64,000 bases of DNA from Tropicibacter alexandrii. Lineage in GTDB: Bacteria; Pseudomonadota; Alphaproteobacteria; Rhodobacterales; Rhodobacteraceae. Made by a program: the position numbers and the translations under genes. Below are positions 1 through 8,394 of the stretch, piece by piece. The stretch is taken from positions 186,001 through 250,000 of the forward strand of contig NZ_RCTZ02000005.1 of the NCBI RefSeq assembly GCF_003667315.2. The letters run 5' to 3'. Every line of letters starts with the position of its first letter. Positions within the stretch are counted from its first letter, which is position 1. A model generated the notes under the pieces. It ran no database searches. It was not told the DNA's origin and saw only the letters and a program-made list of their open reading frames with translations.

Positions 1-2
1 GG

Positions 3-296
3 TTCGCCTCGCTGCTCTACATGATCACGGTACTGTCCTTGCCGATGCTGCTGGACCGCGAGGTGGATTTCGTCACGGCGATGATCACCTCGTTTCAATA
101 CGTGCTGACCTATCCGCTGTGGATGTTCGGCTGGGCCGCGTTCATTGCCGTCGCGACTTTCATTTCGATGATCCCGGGCTTTCTGGGCCTGTTCATTGCG
201 CTTCCCGTGCTGGGCCACGCAACCTGGCACCTGTATGACATGCTGGCCTATGGCACCAACAAGGGCGAAATTCCGGCCCCCGTCAGTGCCGAATGA
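3..296 (+). CDS. DUF2189-type integral membrane protein, C-terminal part
   Basis: The gene runs off the left edge: the frame is open from base 3, and the first ATG at 21 is probably internal. The visible 97 residues contain the phrase SLPMLLDREVDFVTAM and then two hydrophobic segments, one around PLWMFGWAAFIAVATFI and one around FLGLFIALPVLG, followed by HATWHLYDML and a short polar tail. This arrangement is what I know from the C-terminal end of DUF2189 proteins, inner-membrane proteins of unknown function found near respiratory genes in alphaproteobacteria. The family assignment is from memory of the motif; the function is unknown. Confidence 0.7.
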   Translation, partial: FASLLYMITVLSLPMLLDREVDFVTAMITSFQYVLTYPLWMFGWAAFIAVATFISMIPGFLGLFIALPVLGHATWHLYDMLAYGTNKGEIPAPVSAE

Positions 297-326
297 CGCA
301 GGGGCGGGGAGCGACCCCGCCCGACA

Positions 327-539
327 TCACGCTTCGCGCCCCTCGGCCTTGAGCCGGGCATGAAGGTCCAAGGCGCGCGCATCGCCTTGTTCCAGTGCAA
401 AGATATAGGCATGGGTCAGATAAAAGCAGGCCGCGTCGAGGTCGTTTGCCCCATCGGCGGCCCGCGCATAAAGCTCCACCAGCGCGCGGTGGTCCCGCGC
501 CTCATGGGCCTCGATCAGCATGTCGTCCAGCGCCTTCAT
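327..539 (-). CDS. small conserved helical protein coupled to a Rieske oxygenase
   Basis: A 70-residue protein beginning MKALDDMLIEAHEARDHRAL. It is soluble, probably all-helical, and has alternating acidic and alanine-rich stretches; I see no known motif. Its ATG (537-539) overlaps the stop of the Rieske oxygenase gene in an ATGA arrangement, so the two are almost certainly translated together. The longer upstream extension of this frame lies inside the oxygenase gene and is a shadow. An accessory or stability role for the oxygenase is inferred only from the overlap. Confidence 0.6.
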   Translation of the reverse strand: MKALDDMLIEAHEARDHRALVELYARAADGANDLDAACFYLTHAYIFALEQGDARALDLHARLKAEGREA

Positions 540-1717
540 TCCGCCGCCTCGGCCATGCGGTTGCGCCGCGCCTCGATCTGGCTGGCCACCCAGTCGTGGA
601 AACAATGCGTCGGCCCGTCCATGGCCGGAGAGAATTTGCCGCCATCGAAACCGGGCGCATGGCGCCCTTTCTGCATGCCCTCGACGACAAAGATGTCTTC
701 TTCGAAGACGGTCTTCCACAGCTGCGTGTTGCGCTGCCGCAGGCCGCTATCGGTGCCGGGCTGGGCATAATAGAGATGAATGTTCTCGACCGTGCGGTCG
801 ATCGCCTCGGGCACCAGAACGATCGCAAAGGCATGGTCGCGCTGGACGCCCAACAGAACGTTGGGATAGATCGCAAGGTATTCGCCCGCCGTATCCCACT
901 TGTCGGACAGGCCTTCGAAATCCGGGAACGGCTCGCCGTTCTCGTTCGTCACCTGCCGGTAGACCAGCGTGCCCTGTCCGGAAAACGCCCCCGGTTCTTC
1001 GATGTTGTAGTGATCCTCCAGCCGGGAATAGCTGTTCAGGCCGGGATGCACCCAGGGCAGGTGATAGCTTTCGCAGAAGTTTTCGACCGCGAGCTTCCAG
1101 TTGGTCTGGACGGGCAGGGTGATCACGCTGTCGAACCCGCCGTGGTAGAGCGGCTTTTCGACATCGGCCCAGCGTTGCATCGCCGGAGCCATGGCGACCT
1201 CGAACTCTGGCGCGTTGCCGTTGACATTGATGAAGACGACGTCACGCCAGATATGGCTGCGCACCTCGATCAGGCCCAGCGTCGCGCGGTCGATCGCCTC
1301 GTGCGTGTTGTGGCCGGGTCCGCCCACATGCGGGGTCGACACCAGCCGCCCGTCGGTTCCGTAGCACCACGAATGGTAGGGGCAGCGGATCGCGCCTTCG
1401 ATCTTGCGCGCCTCTTCCACAAGGATCATGCCGCGATGGCGGCAGATGTTCTGGAAGACGCGGACCACGTCGTCGCGCGCGCGCACCAAAAGCAGGGGCA
1501 TCCCCAGAAACGAGATCGGCTTCGCGTCGCCGATTTCGGGCACCGACGCGGCCACATCGAGGCCCGCCCATTGGTCGAACAAAAGCGCCTGACGTTCCTC
1601 ATCGAAGATGACGGGATCGATATAATGCGCATTGGGCAATCCAAGCGCGGTCGCTACGGGACGACGGACATCGGACAAGTCGGTCATGGGGCCAGTCTCC
1701 TTTGGTGGGTGCCCCAC
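536..1717 (-). CDS. Rieske non-heme iron ring-hydroxylating oxygenase, alpha subunit
   Basis: A 393-residue oxygenase subunit. The Rieske [2Fe-2S] ligands are visible as CRH near residue 92 and CPYHSW about 18 residues later. The mononuclear iron site is ENFCESYHLPWVHPGL, with the two histidines of the 2-His-1-carboxylate set. The C-terminal half is the usual ring-hydroxylase catalytic domain. Family members hydroxylate aromatics or demethylate quaternary amines (the GbcA/CntA type); the substrate here cannot be read from sequence. No ferredoxin or reductase gene is adjacent, so electrons must come from elsewhere. It lies downstream of an XRE regulator on the same strand and overlaps a small gene at its 3' end, suggesting a three-gene unit. 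Confidence 0.85.
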   Translation of the reverse strand: MGHPPKETGPMTDLSDVRRPVATALGLPNAHYIDPVIFDEERQALLFDQWAGLDVAASVPEIGDAKPISFLGMPLLLVRARDDVVRVFQNICRHRGMILVEEARKIEGAIRCPYHSWCYGTDGRLVSTPHVGGPGHNTHEAIDRATLGLIEVRSHIWRDVVFINVNGNAPEFEVAMAPAMQRWADVEKPLYHGGFDSVITLPVQTNWKLAVENFCESYHLPWVHPGLNSYSRLEDHYNIEEPGAFSGQGTLVYRQVTNENGEPFPDFEGLSDKWDTAGEYLAIYPNVLLGVQRDHAFAIVLVPEAIDRTVENIHLYYAQPGTDSGLRQRNTQLWKTVFEEDIFVVEGMQKGRHAPGFDGGKFSPAMDGPTHCFHDWVASQIEARRNRMAEAAE

Positions 1718-1790
1718 CCTAAGGCGCTGATCCCATGCAGGTCGTGTCGTTTTCCGACAGCAGGCTGACGCCTAGCGACCTGTCATGGCT

Positions 1791-2618
1791 TTACGCAAAG
1801 GCTTCGCCCGGTTTCAGCAACTGGCGGTGATACTGGACCAGATCATCGGCGCTGCAGAAACCCGCGCTGCGCGCGGCGCGCAGGGCCCGGGGCATATCGC
1901 TGCCAAGGTATTCATAGACTAGCCGTTCGACCCGACGTCCGGCGACATTCTCGCGCACGGGGCGGGTGACATAGCCCACCCAGAAATTGTTCTCGAAGGT
2001 CGGCACGCGGGCGAGATAGTTGAACGAGAAGGTCGTCGAATGGTGGCGGCTGACGAGGATGGCGAACCCGTCCTCCTGTCGCAGGAACGCGCCGCGGAAT
2101 TCGCGGTTGCGCATATCGGTGCTGAGCCCTTGCTGGCGCATTGCAGCCTTGGCCTCGAACCCCTTGAGAAAGGCGTCGCCGTCCTTGCGGAAGACGTAAA
2201 CCAGCCCCTGCACGTATTTTTCCTCGTCCATGAAGGACCGGCGGGTGAAGCGATAGAAGCCGCTGGGCAGTTCATCCTCGGAGAGCGGTTTGGCCGCGTT
2301 GCCGAGGAAATCCGAGATGGCCGGGTTTTGCAGCAACCCGTCCGAGATCGGCGTGATCTCTTCCACCGGCTCCAGCAAGATGCGCGCATCGACGCCGAAA
2401 TAGGTGCAGATGCGGTGCAGCACGTCCGGTCGCGGAAAGCTCTCGCCGGCGAGGTAGCGGTTGTACTGGGTCCGGTTGATGCCCAAGTCCCGGCACAAGG
2501 CTGAAATCGAGACAGCCTGACGGGACAGCTGGCGCAGGTTCGCACCAAGCATGGACCGAAGCTCGGCAGGGCTGGGGCGCTTGGACAGCGTAGAGGGCTT
2601 GCTCGACTTGGTCGCCAT
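1791..2618 (-). CDS. XRE-family transcriptional regulator with C-terminal sensing domain
   Basis: A 275-residue protein. A helix-turn-helix of the Cro/C1 (XRE) type spans about residues 20-75, with the core ISALCRDLGINRTQYNRYLAG. The remaining roughly 190 residues form a separate domain with no motif I can name, probably ligand-binding. I place the start at the ATG giving MATKSSKPS because a purine-rich GAGAGAGAGGAGAGG run sits just before it; an upstream start at 2657 would add 13 residues. It is 73 bp upstream of, and co-directional with, the Rieske oxygenase, so it is the obvious candidate regulator of that gene. Confidence 0.8.
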   Translation of the reverse strand: MATKSSKPSTLSKRPSPAELRSMLGANLRQLSRQAVSISALCRDLGINRTQYNRYLAGESFPRPDVLHRICTYFGVDARILLEPVEEITPISDGLLQNPAISDFLGNAAKPLSEDELPSGFYRFTRRSFMDEEKYVQGLVYVFRKDGDAFLKGFEAKAAMRQQGLSTDMRNREFRGAFLRQEDGFAILVSRHHSTTFSFNYLARVPTFENNFWVGYVTRPVRENVAGRRVERLVYEYLGSDMPRALRAARSAGFCSADDLVQYHRQLLKPGEAFA

Positions 2619-2887
2619 CCTCTCCTCTCTCTCTTTAGGTGTTTTATCGTACAGCATTTTTCCTATCGCGCGTAAGCTGCCACATTTTCTTGAAGACGTG
2701 ATGCTGAATGGCGTCAGCCCTGATGCGTCTTGGCGACAGGATTGCAGGGATGCGGCACAAAAATCAACCCGGCGACACGGGAAAAAACGTGTCTGAAACA
2801 GGTTTTTCCGTCACCTTGACCGTGGATTAACCAACTAACGCGGCAGGCCTGCCTCTGGCACGCGCCGCTTCCGTCAAAGAGAGCGTC

Positions 2888-3205
2888 ATGGAAGATCGAA
2901 TGTATGGCGTGGTCCTGTGGGCCGATGAATGTGACCAGAAAGCCGTGATCTGGTGCGAGGATCATGGCAATCTCGCCTATTACAACGGCGCCGAGCACAG
3001 CATGCACGAAGGCGTGGCGTTGGATCCGGGTGATCTGATCCAGTTCGAGTTGCGCGAGGAACAGGATTGCCGCCGCGCCAGCAACCTGCGCCGCGTCGAT
3101 GCCGGCTGGGCACCGGGCCTGCCCGAGAACCTGCGCAGCACGAAACGACTGGCCCCGCTGCCCAAGGCCGACAACGTGGTGGCCTTCCCGGGCGTGCGCC
3201 GCTGA
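2888..3205 (+). CDS. conserved small protein of Rhodobacterales, unknown function
   Basis: A 105-residue soluble protein. The stretch MYGVVLWADECDQKAVIWCE followed by DHGNLAYYNG looks like a small beta-barrel of cold-shock or OB type, and the C-terminal third is basic. A second in-frame ATG at 2900 would begin right at MYGVVLW. A GAGAG sequence lies before the 2888 ATG. It is followed by a strong intrinsic terminator. I recognise it only as a lineage-conserved hypothetical; a nucleic-acid-binding role is a guess from the fold-like pattern. Confidence 0.6.
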   Translation: MEDRMYGVVLWADECDQKAVIWCEDHGNLAYYNGAEHSMHEGVALDPGDLIQFELREEQDCRRASNLRRVDAGWAPGLPENLRSTKRLAPLPKADNVVAFPGVRR

Positions 3206-3224
3206 CCTCCCGCGACGGGACAAG

Positions 3225-3252
3225 AAAAAAGGCACCCCTCGGGGTGCCTTTT
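3225..3252. terminator. bidirectional intrinsic terminator
   Basis: A perfect 8-bp stem GGCACCCC/GGGGTGCC with a two-base loop, preceded by six As and followed by four Ts. It lies between two convergent genes (the small conserved gene on + and ilvN on -) and can serve both. Confidence 0.9.
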
Positions 3253-3274
3253 CGGTTTCGCGGAGGTCGCCGGA

Positions 3275-3835
3275 TCAGGTGCCGCGGCTGAGGGCGGCAA
3301 CCCCGGTCCGGGCGATCTCGACAAGGCCGAGCGGGCGCATCAGATCGGCAAAGGCATCGATCTTGTCCGGCGTGCCGGTCAGCTGAAACACGAAGCTTTC
3401 CAACGTCGAATCAACCACATGCGCACGGAACACATCCGCCAGACGCAGCGCCTCGACCCGGTCGTCGCCCTTGCCCGCCACCTTGATCAGCGCCAGTTCG
3501 CGCTCGACAAAAGCGCCCTCGACGGTCAGGTCATGCACCTCGTGCACGGGCACGATGCGGGTCAGCTGCGCCTTGATCTGCTCGATCACCTGCGGCGTGC
3601 CGGTGGTGACGATGGTGATGCGGCTCAGGTGACCCTTGTGGTCCACCTCGGCGACGGTGAGGCTTTCGATATTGTAGCCCCGGCCGGAAAACAGGCCGAT
3701 GACCCGGGCCAGCACGCCCGGCTCGTTCTCGACAAGCACCGCCAGCGTGTGACGCTCCTGCACATCCGAAAACGTGGGACGCAGGTTATAGGCCGAATGC
3801 TTGGACGAGCCTTTCTTGATCTTTAGCGGGGACAT
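3275..3835 (-). CDS. ilvN: acetolactate synthase, regulatory (small) subunit
   Basis: A 186-residue protein. After a polar N-terminus, an ACT domain starts at HTLAVLVENEPGVLARVIGLFSGRGYNIESLTV, followed by the C-terminal ALS_ss_C domain. This subunit binds valine and confers feedback inhibition on the catalytic subunit in branched-chain amino acid synthesis. It lies 141 bp downstream of the catalytic gene on the same strand, with a GC-rich hairpin between them. An AGGAAG ribosome site precedes the ATG. Confidence 0.95.
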   Translation of the reverse strand: MSPLKIKKGSSKHSAYNLRPTFSDVQERHTLAVLVENEPGVLARVIGLFSGRGYNIESLTVAEVDHKGHLSRITIVTTGTPQVIEQIKAQLTRIVPVHEVHDLTVEGAFVERELALIKVAGKGDDRVEALRLADVFRAHVVDSTLESFVFQLTGTPDKIDAFADLMRPLGLVEIARTGVAALSRGT

Positions 3836-3886
3836 CCCTGACTTCCTTTTTGTATCATGCAGCTCACTGCGGTGCGGCGGTCCTTG

Positions 3887-3913
3887 GCTTCTTTGGTCCG
3901 CAAATACCTTCGG
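3887..3913 (-). repeat. short intergenic motif, copy A
   Basis: On the minus strand it reads CGAAGGTATTTGCGGACC followed by AAAGAAG. It resembles the motifs at 15851-15873, 20263-20287 and 26426-26453, all in intergenic DNA. Function unknown. Confidence 0.4.
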
Positions 3914-3919
3914 GGGGTG

Positions 3920-3940
3920 CGGGGGGCAGACAGCCCCCCG
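3920..3940 (-). other. intercistronic hairpin between ilvI and ilvN
   Basis: A perfect 8-bp stem CGGGGGGC/GCCCCCCG with a 5-base loop in the 141-bp gap between ilvI and ilvN. It has no T-run, so it looks more like an mRNA stability or processing hairpin than a terminator. It could set the ratio of catalytic to regulatory subunit. Confidence 0.5.
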
Positions 3941-3976
3941 CCTCGGTCGGGCAGGGCGCAGCCCGCCCGAAACCGA

Positions 3977-5731
3977 TCAGACCAACACGGCCCCTTTGCC
4001 GGCGATGGCATTGGTGGCCTTGGCGTCGCCCAGCAGCATCTTGTTATGCGGCTCGCCCGACGGGATCATGGGGAAGCAGTTCTCGTGCTTCTCCACCAGA
4101 CAGTCGAACACCACCGGCCCGTCGTAGTTGATCATCTCCATGATCGCGTCGTCCAGATCGGCAGGGTCGGAACACTGGATGCCCTTCGCGCCAAAGGCTT
4201 CGGCCAGTTTCACGAAATCGGGCAGGCTTTCGGACCAGCTCGACGAATAGCGCTCGCCATGCAGCAATTGCTGCCACTGGCGAACCATACCGAGGCGCTC
4301 GTTGTTCAGGATGAACTGCTTGACCGGCAGGTGATATTGCATCGCGGTGCCCAGCTCTTGCATGTTCATCAGCCACGACGCTTCGCCCGCGACGTTGATG
4401 ACCAGCGACTCCGGATGCGCCATCTGCACGCCGATCGACGCGGGGAAGCCATAGCCCATGGTGCCCAGACCACCGGAGGTCATCCAGCGGTTCGGGTCCT
4501 CGAAGCCCATATATTGCGCCGCCCACATCTGGTGCTGGCCGACCTCGGTGCAGATGTAGCGGTCCTTGCCCTTGGTCAGCTCTTCAAGACGCTGGAGCGC
4601 GTATTGCGGCTTGATGACCGCGCCCTCCTGCTTGAACTTCAGGCAATCGACGGCGCGCCATTCCTCGATCTGTTTCCACCATTTGGCCAGACCGTCGCGG
4701 TTGACCTTGCGGCCGCGCGCCTTCCACAGGTTCAGCACATCCTCAAGCACATAGGCCACATCGCCGACGATCGGGATGTCGGTCTTGATCACCTTGTTGA
4801 TGGAGGACGGATCGATATCGATATGCGCCTTTTTCGAGTTGGGCGAAAACGCATCCAGCCGCCCGGTGATCCGGTCGTCGAAGCGCGCCCCGATATTGAT
4901 CATTAGGTCACAGCCATGCATCGCCATGTTCGCCTCGTAGAGGCCGTGCATCCCGAGCATCCCCAGCCACGCCTTGCCCGAAGCCGGGTAGGCGCCCAGA
5001 CCCATCAGGGTCGAGGTGATCGGGAAGCCGGTGGCCTCGACCATTTCACGCAGCAATTGGCTCGCGGCGGGGCCGGAATTGATCACGCCGCCGCCGGTGT
5101 AAAACACGGGCCGCGCGGCGTTTTCAATCGCTTCGACCAGTTGCTCGATCATCTTGGGGTCGCCCTTGATGACCGGCTGATAATGCGAGGTCGAGACCTT
5201 CTGCATCGGCTGGTATTCGGCAGAGGCGAACTGCACATCCTTCGGGATGTCGATCAGCACCGGGCCGGGGCGGCCGGTCTTGGCGACGTGGAACCCCTCG
5301 TGGATGGTGGCGGACAGCTTTTCGGTGTCCTTGACCAGCCAGTTGTGTTTCGTGCAGGGGCGGGTGATGCCGACGGTGTCCGCCTCCTGAAAGGCGTCCG
5401 AGCCGATCATGAAGGTCGGGACCTGCCCGGTCAGCACCACAAGCGGGATCGAATCCAGCAGCGCATCGGTCAGGCCGGTCACGGCATTCGTCGCCCCGGG
5501 CCCCGAGGTCACGAGAACAACGCCGGGCTTGCCGGTCGAGCGGGCATAGCCCTCGGCCATGTGCACGGCGCCCTGTTCGTGGCGGACAAGCACATGCTTG
5601 ATGCTGTTCTGCTGAAAGATCTCGTCGTAAATCGGTAGAACGGCACCGCCGGGATAGCCGAATACCGTGTCCACACCCTGATCGATGAGGGCCTGAACCA
5701 CCATTTTCGCTCCGGTCATCTGACGTGTCAT
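3977..5731 (-). CDS. ilvI: acetolactate synthase, catalytic (large) subunit
   Basis: A 584-residue ThDP enzyme, full length for the family. The N-terminal ThDP-binding domain contains GYPGGAVLPIYDEI and the catalytic glutamate in VLVRHEQGAVHMAEGYAR. A central FAD-binding-type domain follows, then the C-terminal ThDP/Mg site MNIGARFDDR and NNERLGMVRQWQ. It condenses two pyruvates to acetolactate, or pyruvate with 2-oxobutyrate, as the first common step of valine, leucine and isoleucine synthesis. The start has a GGAG ribosome site 7 nt upstream. Expression is probably controlled by the attenuator immediately upstream. Confidence 0.95.
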   Translation of the reverse strand: MTRQMTGAKMVVQALIDQGVDTVFGYPGGAVLPIYDEIFQQNSIKHVLVRHEQGAVHMAEGYARSTGKPGVVLVTSGPGATNAVTGLTDALLDSIPLVVLTGQVPTFMIGSDAFQEADTVGITRPCTKHNWLVKDTEKLSATIHEGFHVAKTGRPGPVLIDIPKDVQFASAEYQPMQKVSTSHYQPVIKGDPKMIEQLVEAIENAARPVFYTGGGVINSGPAASQLLREMVEATGFPITSTLMGLGAYPASGKAWLGMLGMHGLYEANMAMHGCDLMINIGARFDDRITGRLDAFSPNSKKAHIDIDPSSINKVIKTDIPIVGDVAYVLEDVLNLWKARGRKVNRDGLAKWWKQIEEWRAVDCLKFKQEGAVIKPQYALQRLEELTKGKDRYICTEVGQHQMWAAQYMGFEDPNRWMTSGGLGTMGYGFPASIGVQMAHPESLVINVAGEASWLMNMQELGTAMQYHLPVKQFILNNERLGMVRQWQQLLHGERYSSSWSESLPDFVKLAEAFGAKGIQCSDPADLDDAIMEMINYDGPVVFDCLVEKHENCFPMIPSGEPHNKMLLGDAKATNAIAGKGAVLV

Positions 5732-5772
5732 AGCTCTACTCCGTTCACGACACTTCTATTTACGCGGCGTAT

Positions 5773-5803
5773 AAAAAAGCCCCCGTCCGGGTCTGGCGGG
5801 GGC
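5773..5803 (-). terminator. attenuator terminator of the ilv operon
   Basis: On the minus strand a 7-bp stem GCCCCCG/CGGGGGC, extended by two more pairs across a bulge, is followed by six Ts. It sits 42 nt before the ilvI start and downstream of the leader peptide stop, where an attenuator terminator is expected. Confidence 0.85.
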
Positions 5804-5845
5804 GCATGGGGTCCTGTCAGGGAAACCGTTACCGGCCCATGCGCC
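5801..5845 (-). promoter_or_regulatory. ilv antiterminator hairpin
   Basis: GGCGCATGGG (5845-5836 on the minus strand) is perfectly complementary to CCCATGCGCC (5810-5801). The downstream arm shares three bases (5801-5803) with the 5' arm of the terminator, so the two hairpins exclude each other. The upstream arm lies in the last codons of the leader peptide. A ribosome stalled at the Leu-Leu-Val-Ile-Val codons would leave it free, and one reaching the stop codon would cover it. A third pairing, GGTTTCC (5868-5874) with GGAAACC (5821-5827), could protect the arm when the leader is not translated. Confidence 0.8.
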
Positions 5846-5876
5846 TTTCCTCTACGATTACCAGCAGGGTTTCCAT
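5829..5876 (-). CDS. ilvL: ilv operon leader peptide
   Basis: A 15-residue ORF, METLLVIVEERRMGR, with five consecutive branched-chain residues (Leu-Leu-Val-Ile-Val) at positions 4-8. AAGGAG lies 8 nt before the ATG. It is directly upstream of mutually exclusive antiterminator and terminator hairpins and of ilvI. This is the classical layout for ribosome-mediated attenuation by branched-chain aminoacyl-tRNA supply. The symbol is by analogy with other ilv leaders. Confidence 0.85.
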   Translation of the reverse strand: METLLVIVEERRMGR

Positions 5877-6124
5877 ACCCGAGGCTCCTTATACGTCGCG
5901 CGGGGACATTATGACTCGTGCAGGGCAGGGTCAACACCACGAATGCGAAAAAAATGTCGCGGGCCGGGTTTTTTCTTTCCAAAAGTTGCGCGCCAAGGCC
6001 GCTTGGCGAAAATCCCCCGATTGCAACATTCGCGCGCGGACACGTGAATTGCGCGATGGGGCTGGCATGGGCCATGCTGGGGACAGTCGAAACGTCAATG
6101 ACGGGATGCCCTCAGGAGGCCAGC

Positions 6125-6349
6125 ATGGCACGCAACATCTATTACCGGGACTTCACGCTGGCCAAGGCGGCGGCGCTGTGCGGATTGATGGCGCTGGCGG
6201 TGTTTATGCAGGGCAACGACTCGGGCGGTGTCGGCGTCGCGGGCGAGGTGCAGTATCTGCAAGAGCAGGGCGGCACCCATATCCTGCCGGTCTTCGTCAT
6301 CAAGGATGCCGAGTGCGACCACCATGAAAAGGTCGGCGTCAGCCTCTGA
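6125..6349 (+). CDS. small membrane protein, unknown function
   Basis: A 74-residue protein beginning MARNIYYRDFTLAKAAALCG. One hydrophobic segment (about residues 12-27) is followed by a hydrophilic tail. CAGGAGG lies 5 nt before the ATG, and I chose this start over the longer upstream frame because of it. No family recognised. It is convergent with the NarL-type regulator, with 3 bp between the stops. Confidence 0.55.
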   Translation: MARNIYYRDFTLAKAAALCGLMALAVFMQGNDSGGVGVAGEVQYLQEQGGTHILPVFVIKDAECDHHEKVGVSL

Positions 6350-6352
6350 CCC

Positions 6353-7000
6353 TCAGAAATTCCGCCCCGTGCCCTGAAGCACGCCATGTTCCAGTGCGTA
6401 GCGGGTCAGCCCCGCCGTAGAACTGATGCCCAGCTTGCGCTTCAGGTTCTTGCGGTGCGTTTCCACCGTGCGCACCGAGATATCCAGCGCCAGCGCCACC
6501 TCCTTGTTCGACTTGCCCTGCGCCAGTTGCAGCAGAACCGTCTGTTCGCGGGTCGTCAACGCCTCGCGCAGCGGGGCGGCTTGCGGGGCGATCGCGCCCT
6601 CGGCCCCGGTGCACAGGTAGCGTTCGCCGGCCATCACCGTGTCGATGGCGGTCTTGATCTCTTCGGTCGGCACATCCTTCAGCACATAGCCGCGCGCGCC
6701 GTGCGACAGCGCGGTCGAGATGTATTCGGGCGTGTCATGCATCGACAGGATCAGGATGCGCGTCTCTGGCCGCCGTTCGAGGATCATCTCGGTCGCGGAC
6801 AGCCCGCCCAGACCGGGCATGTTCAAATCCATCAGGATGACATCGGGCGACAGCTCTTCGAGCCGGTCGATCATCTGCCGCCCGTCGGACAGCGTGGCCA
6901 CGACGCAGAGGTCGTCATAGCTGTCGAGAATGGCCTCGATCCCTTCGGCGACCATCGGGTGGTCATCGACGACGACGACACGGGTGCAGGGATCGGTCAT
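6353..7000 (-). CDS. NarL/LuxR-family response regulator
   Basis: A 215-residue protein. The receiver domain has the acidic pocket D12-D13, the phosphorylation site D58 in MDLNMPG, and the conserved lysine in YVLKD. The C-terminal LuxR-type HTH is LTTREQTVLLQLAQGKSNKE and onward (about residues 148-205). Its ATG overlaps the stop of the histidine kinase gene upstream (ATGA). It probably regulates the divergent TRAP transporter operon, since the pair is transcribed away from it across a 316-bp region carrying inverted repeats. Confidence 0.93.
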   Translation of the reverse strand: MTDPCTRVVVVDDHPMVAEGIEAILDSYDDLCVVATLSDGRQMIDRLEELSPDVILMDLNMPGLGGLSATEMILERRPETRILILSMHDTPEYISTALSHGARGYVLKDVPTEEIKTAIDTVMAGERYLCTGAEGAIAPQAAPLREALTTREQTVLLQLAQGKSNKEVALALDISVRTVETHRKNLKRKLGISSTAGLTRYALEHGVLQGTGRNF

Positions 7001-8394
7001 GGCAAGGCCTTCATCTGTGCCGCGCCCGGCTCGGGCGGCAGGAGGTGGGTCAAGGGGACGGTCGCCTCGATAACCGTGCCGGTTTTCGAGGACAAGACCC
7101 GCAGGGTGCCGCCCAACTGGTCCATCCGTTCCTGCATGTTCTTCAAACCGATGCCTTGCGTGTTGCGCCGCTCGCCCAGCCCGGTGCCGTTGTCGGTCAC
7201 GCGCAAGGTGGCGCCAGCGCGGTGACCGCGCAGGTCCAGCCGCACTTCGGTGGCAGAGGAATGGCGTTCGACATTGGTCAGCGCCTCTTGTGCGATGCGA
7301 TAGAGCGCGATCTTGGCGTCCTGATCGAGACGATTGCGAAACACCACGGTTTCGAATTGCGCATCGATCCCGGTGCGGGTGCGGAAATCATCGGTCAGCG
7401 ATTTGATCGCCGGGCCAAGGCCCAGATCGTCGAGCACGCCGGGGCGCAGGTCGCGGCTGATCCGCCGGACCTCTTGAATGGCGAGGCCGAGATTGCCGAT
7501 GCCCTTGTCCAGCGTATCCGAGGCGCGCGCGTCACCGGTGGTGATGCGCCGCCGCGTCACGTCGAGCGCGTATTTGACGCCCACGAGAATCTGGCTGATC
7601 CCGTCATGCAATTCACGGGCAACGCGACCGCGCTCTTCTTCCTGCGCATCGAAGACGCGCTGGGTCAACTGCTTCAACTTGGCATCGGCCAGCCGCCGTT
7701 CGCGGATGTTGATGAACAACCCCGAGGCAAAGACCGACAGCAGCGCCGCAAGGGTGATCCCCCCGATATAGAGAAAGGTCCGCCTGACCCGCGCCTCGAC
7801 CTCGGCCCGCGTATTGGCGACCGAGGCGAGGATGTCGTCGATGAAGACGCCGGTTCCGACCGCCCAACGCCAGCTTGGAAACGAGGTCACATAGGTGATC
7901 ATGCGCGCCTCGACACCGGTCGAGGGCTTGGGCCACAGATGCGTGACATAGCCCGCCCCTTGGCGGGCCGTCGAGATGAAGTCCTGCACGACGGGAGTGC
8001 CGTCGCCGTCGACATGGTCCCACATGTCGGTGTTGATGATGTCGGTCTGGCGGGGCGAGACGAGGTTCGTGCCGTCATAGTCATAGACGAAGAAGAAGCC
8101 CTCCTCGCCATAGATCATCGCCGCGAGGATCTGCATCACCTGTTGCTTGGCGGCCTCGTCATCGGGGGCGGCGGACCCATAGATGAAGTAGAACCCGTTG
8201 CGGGCCTGCGTGACGTAGTTGCGCAATTCACGCTTCTTGGCCTCGATCAGCTGGGTTTCCAGCTGCCGGATCTCGCGCTCGGCCAGATCGCGCGACTGCG
8301 CCGCCACAAGCAGCGCGATCGCCGCAGCCGCGACGATCAACGGCACGGAGGCCAGCAGAAAGAGCTTCTGCCCGTAGGTCAGGTGCAGGCGCAT
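6997..8394 (-). CDS. Cache-domain sensor histidine kinase (HisKA_3 type)
   Basis: A 465-residue kinase if begun at MRLHLTYGQK; the frame extends 29 residues further upstream but that part looks non-native. A first membrane segment (about 11-28) is followed by a periplasmic single-Cache-like domain with the sCache phrases GFYFIYG and EGFFFVYDYDG. A second membrane segment (about 205-225) precedes the HisKA_3 helix with the phospho-acceptor H in ARELHDGISQ. The HATPase domain has the N-box EALTNVERHS and the G-boxes DNGTG and GIGLKNMQERM. Cache kinases of this kind sense small carboxylates. Its place opposite a TakP-type TRAP system suggests it senses the transported acid. Confidence 0.9.
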   Translation of the reverse strand: MRLHLTYGQKLFLLASVPLIVAAAAIALLVAAQSRDLAEREIRQLETQLIEAKKRELRNYVTQARNGFYFIYGSAAPDDEAAKQQVMQILAAMIYGEEGFFFVYDYDGTNLVSPRQTDIINTDMWDHVDGDGTPVVQDFISTARQGAGYVTHLWPKPSTGVEARMITYVTSFPSWRWAVGTGVFIDDILASVANTRAEVEARVRRTFLYIGGITLAALLSVFASGLFINIRERRLADAKLKQLTQRVFDAQEEERGRVARELHDGISQILVGVKYALDVTRRRITTGDARASDTLDKGIGNLGLAIQEVRRISRDLRPGVLDDLGLGPAIKSLTDDFRTRTGIDAQFETVVFRNRLDQDAKIALYRIAQEALTNVERHSSATEVRLDLRGHRAGATLRVTDNGTGLGERRNTQGIGLKNMQERMDQLGGTLRVLSSKTGTVIEATVPLTHLLPPEPGAAQMKALP

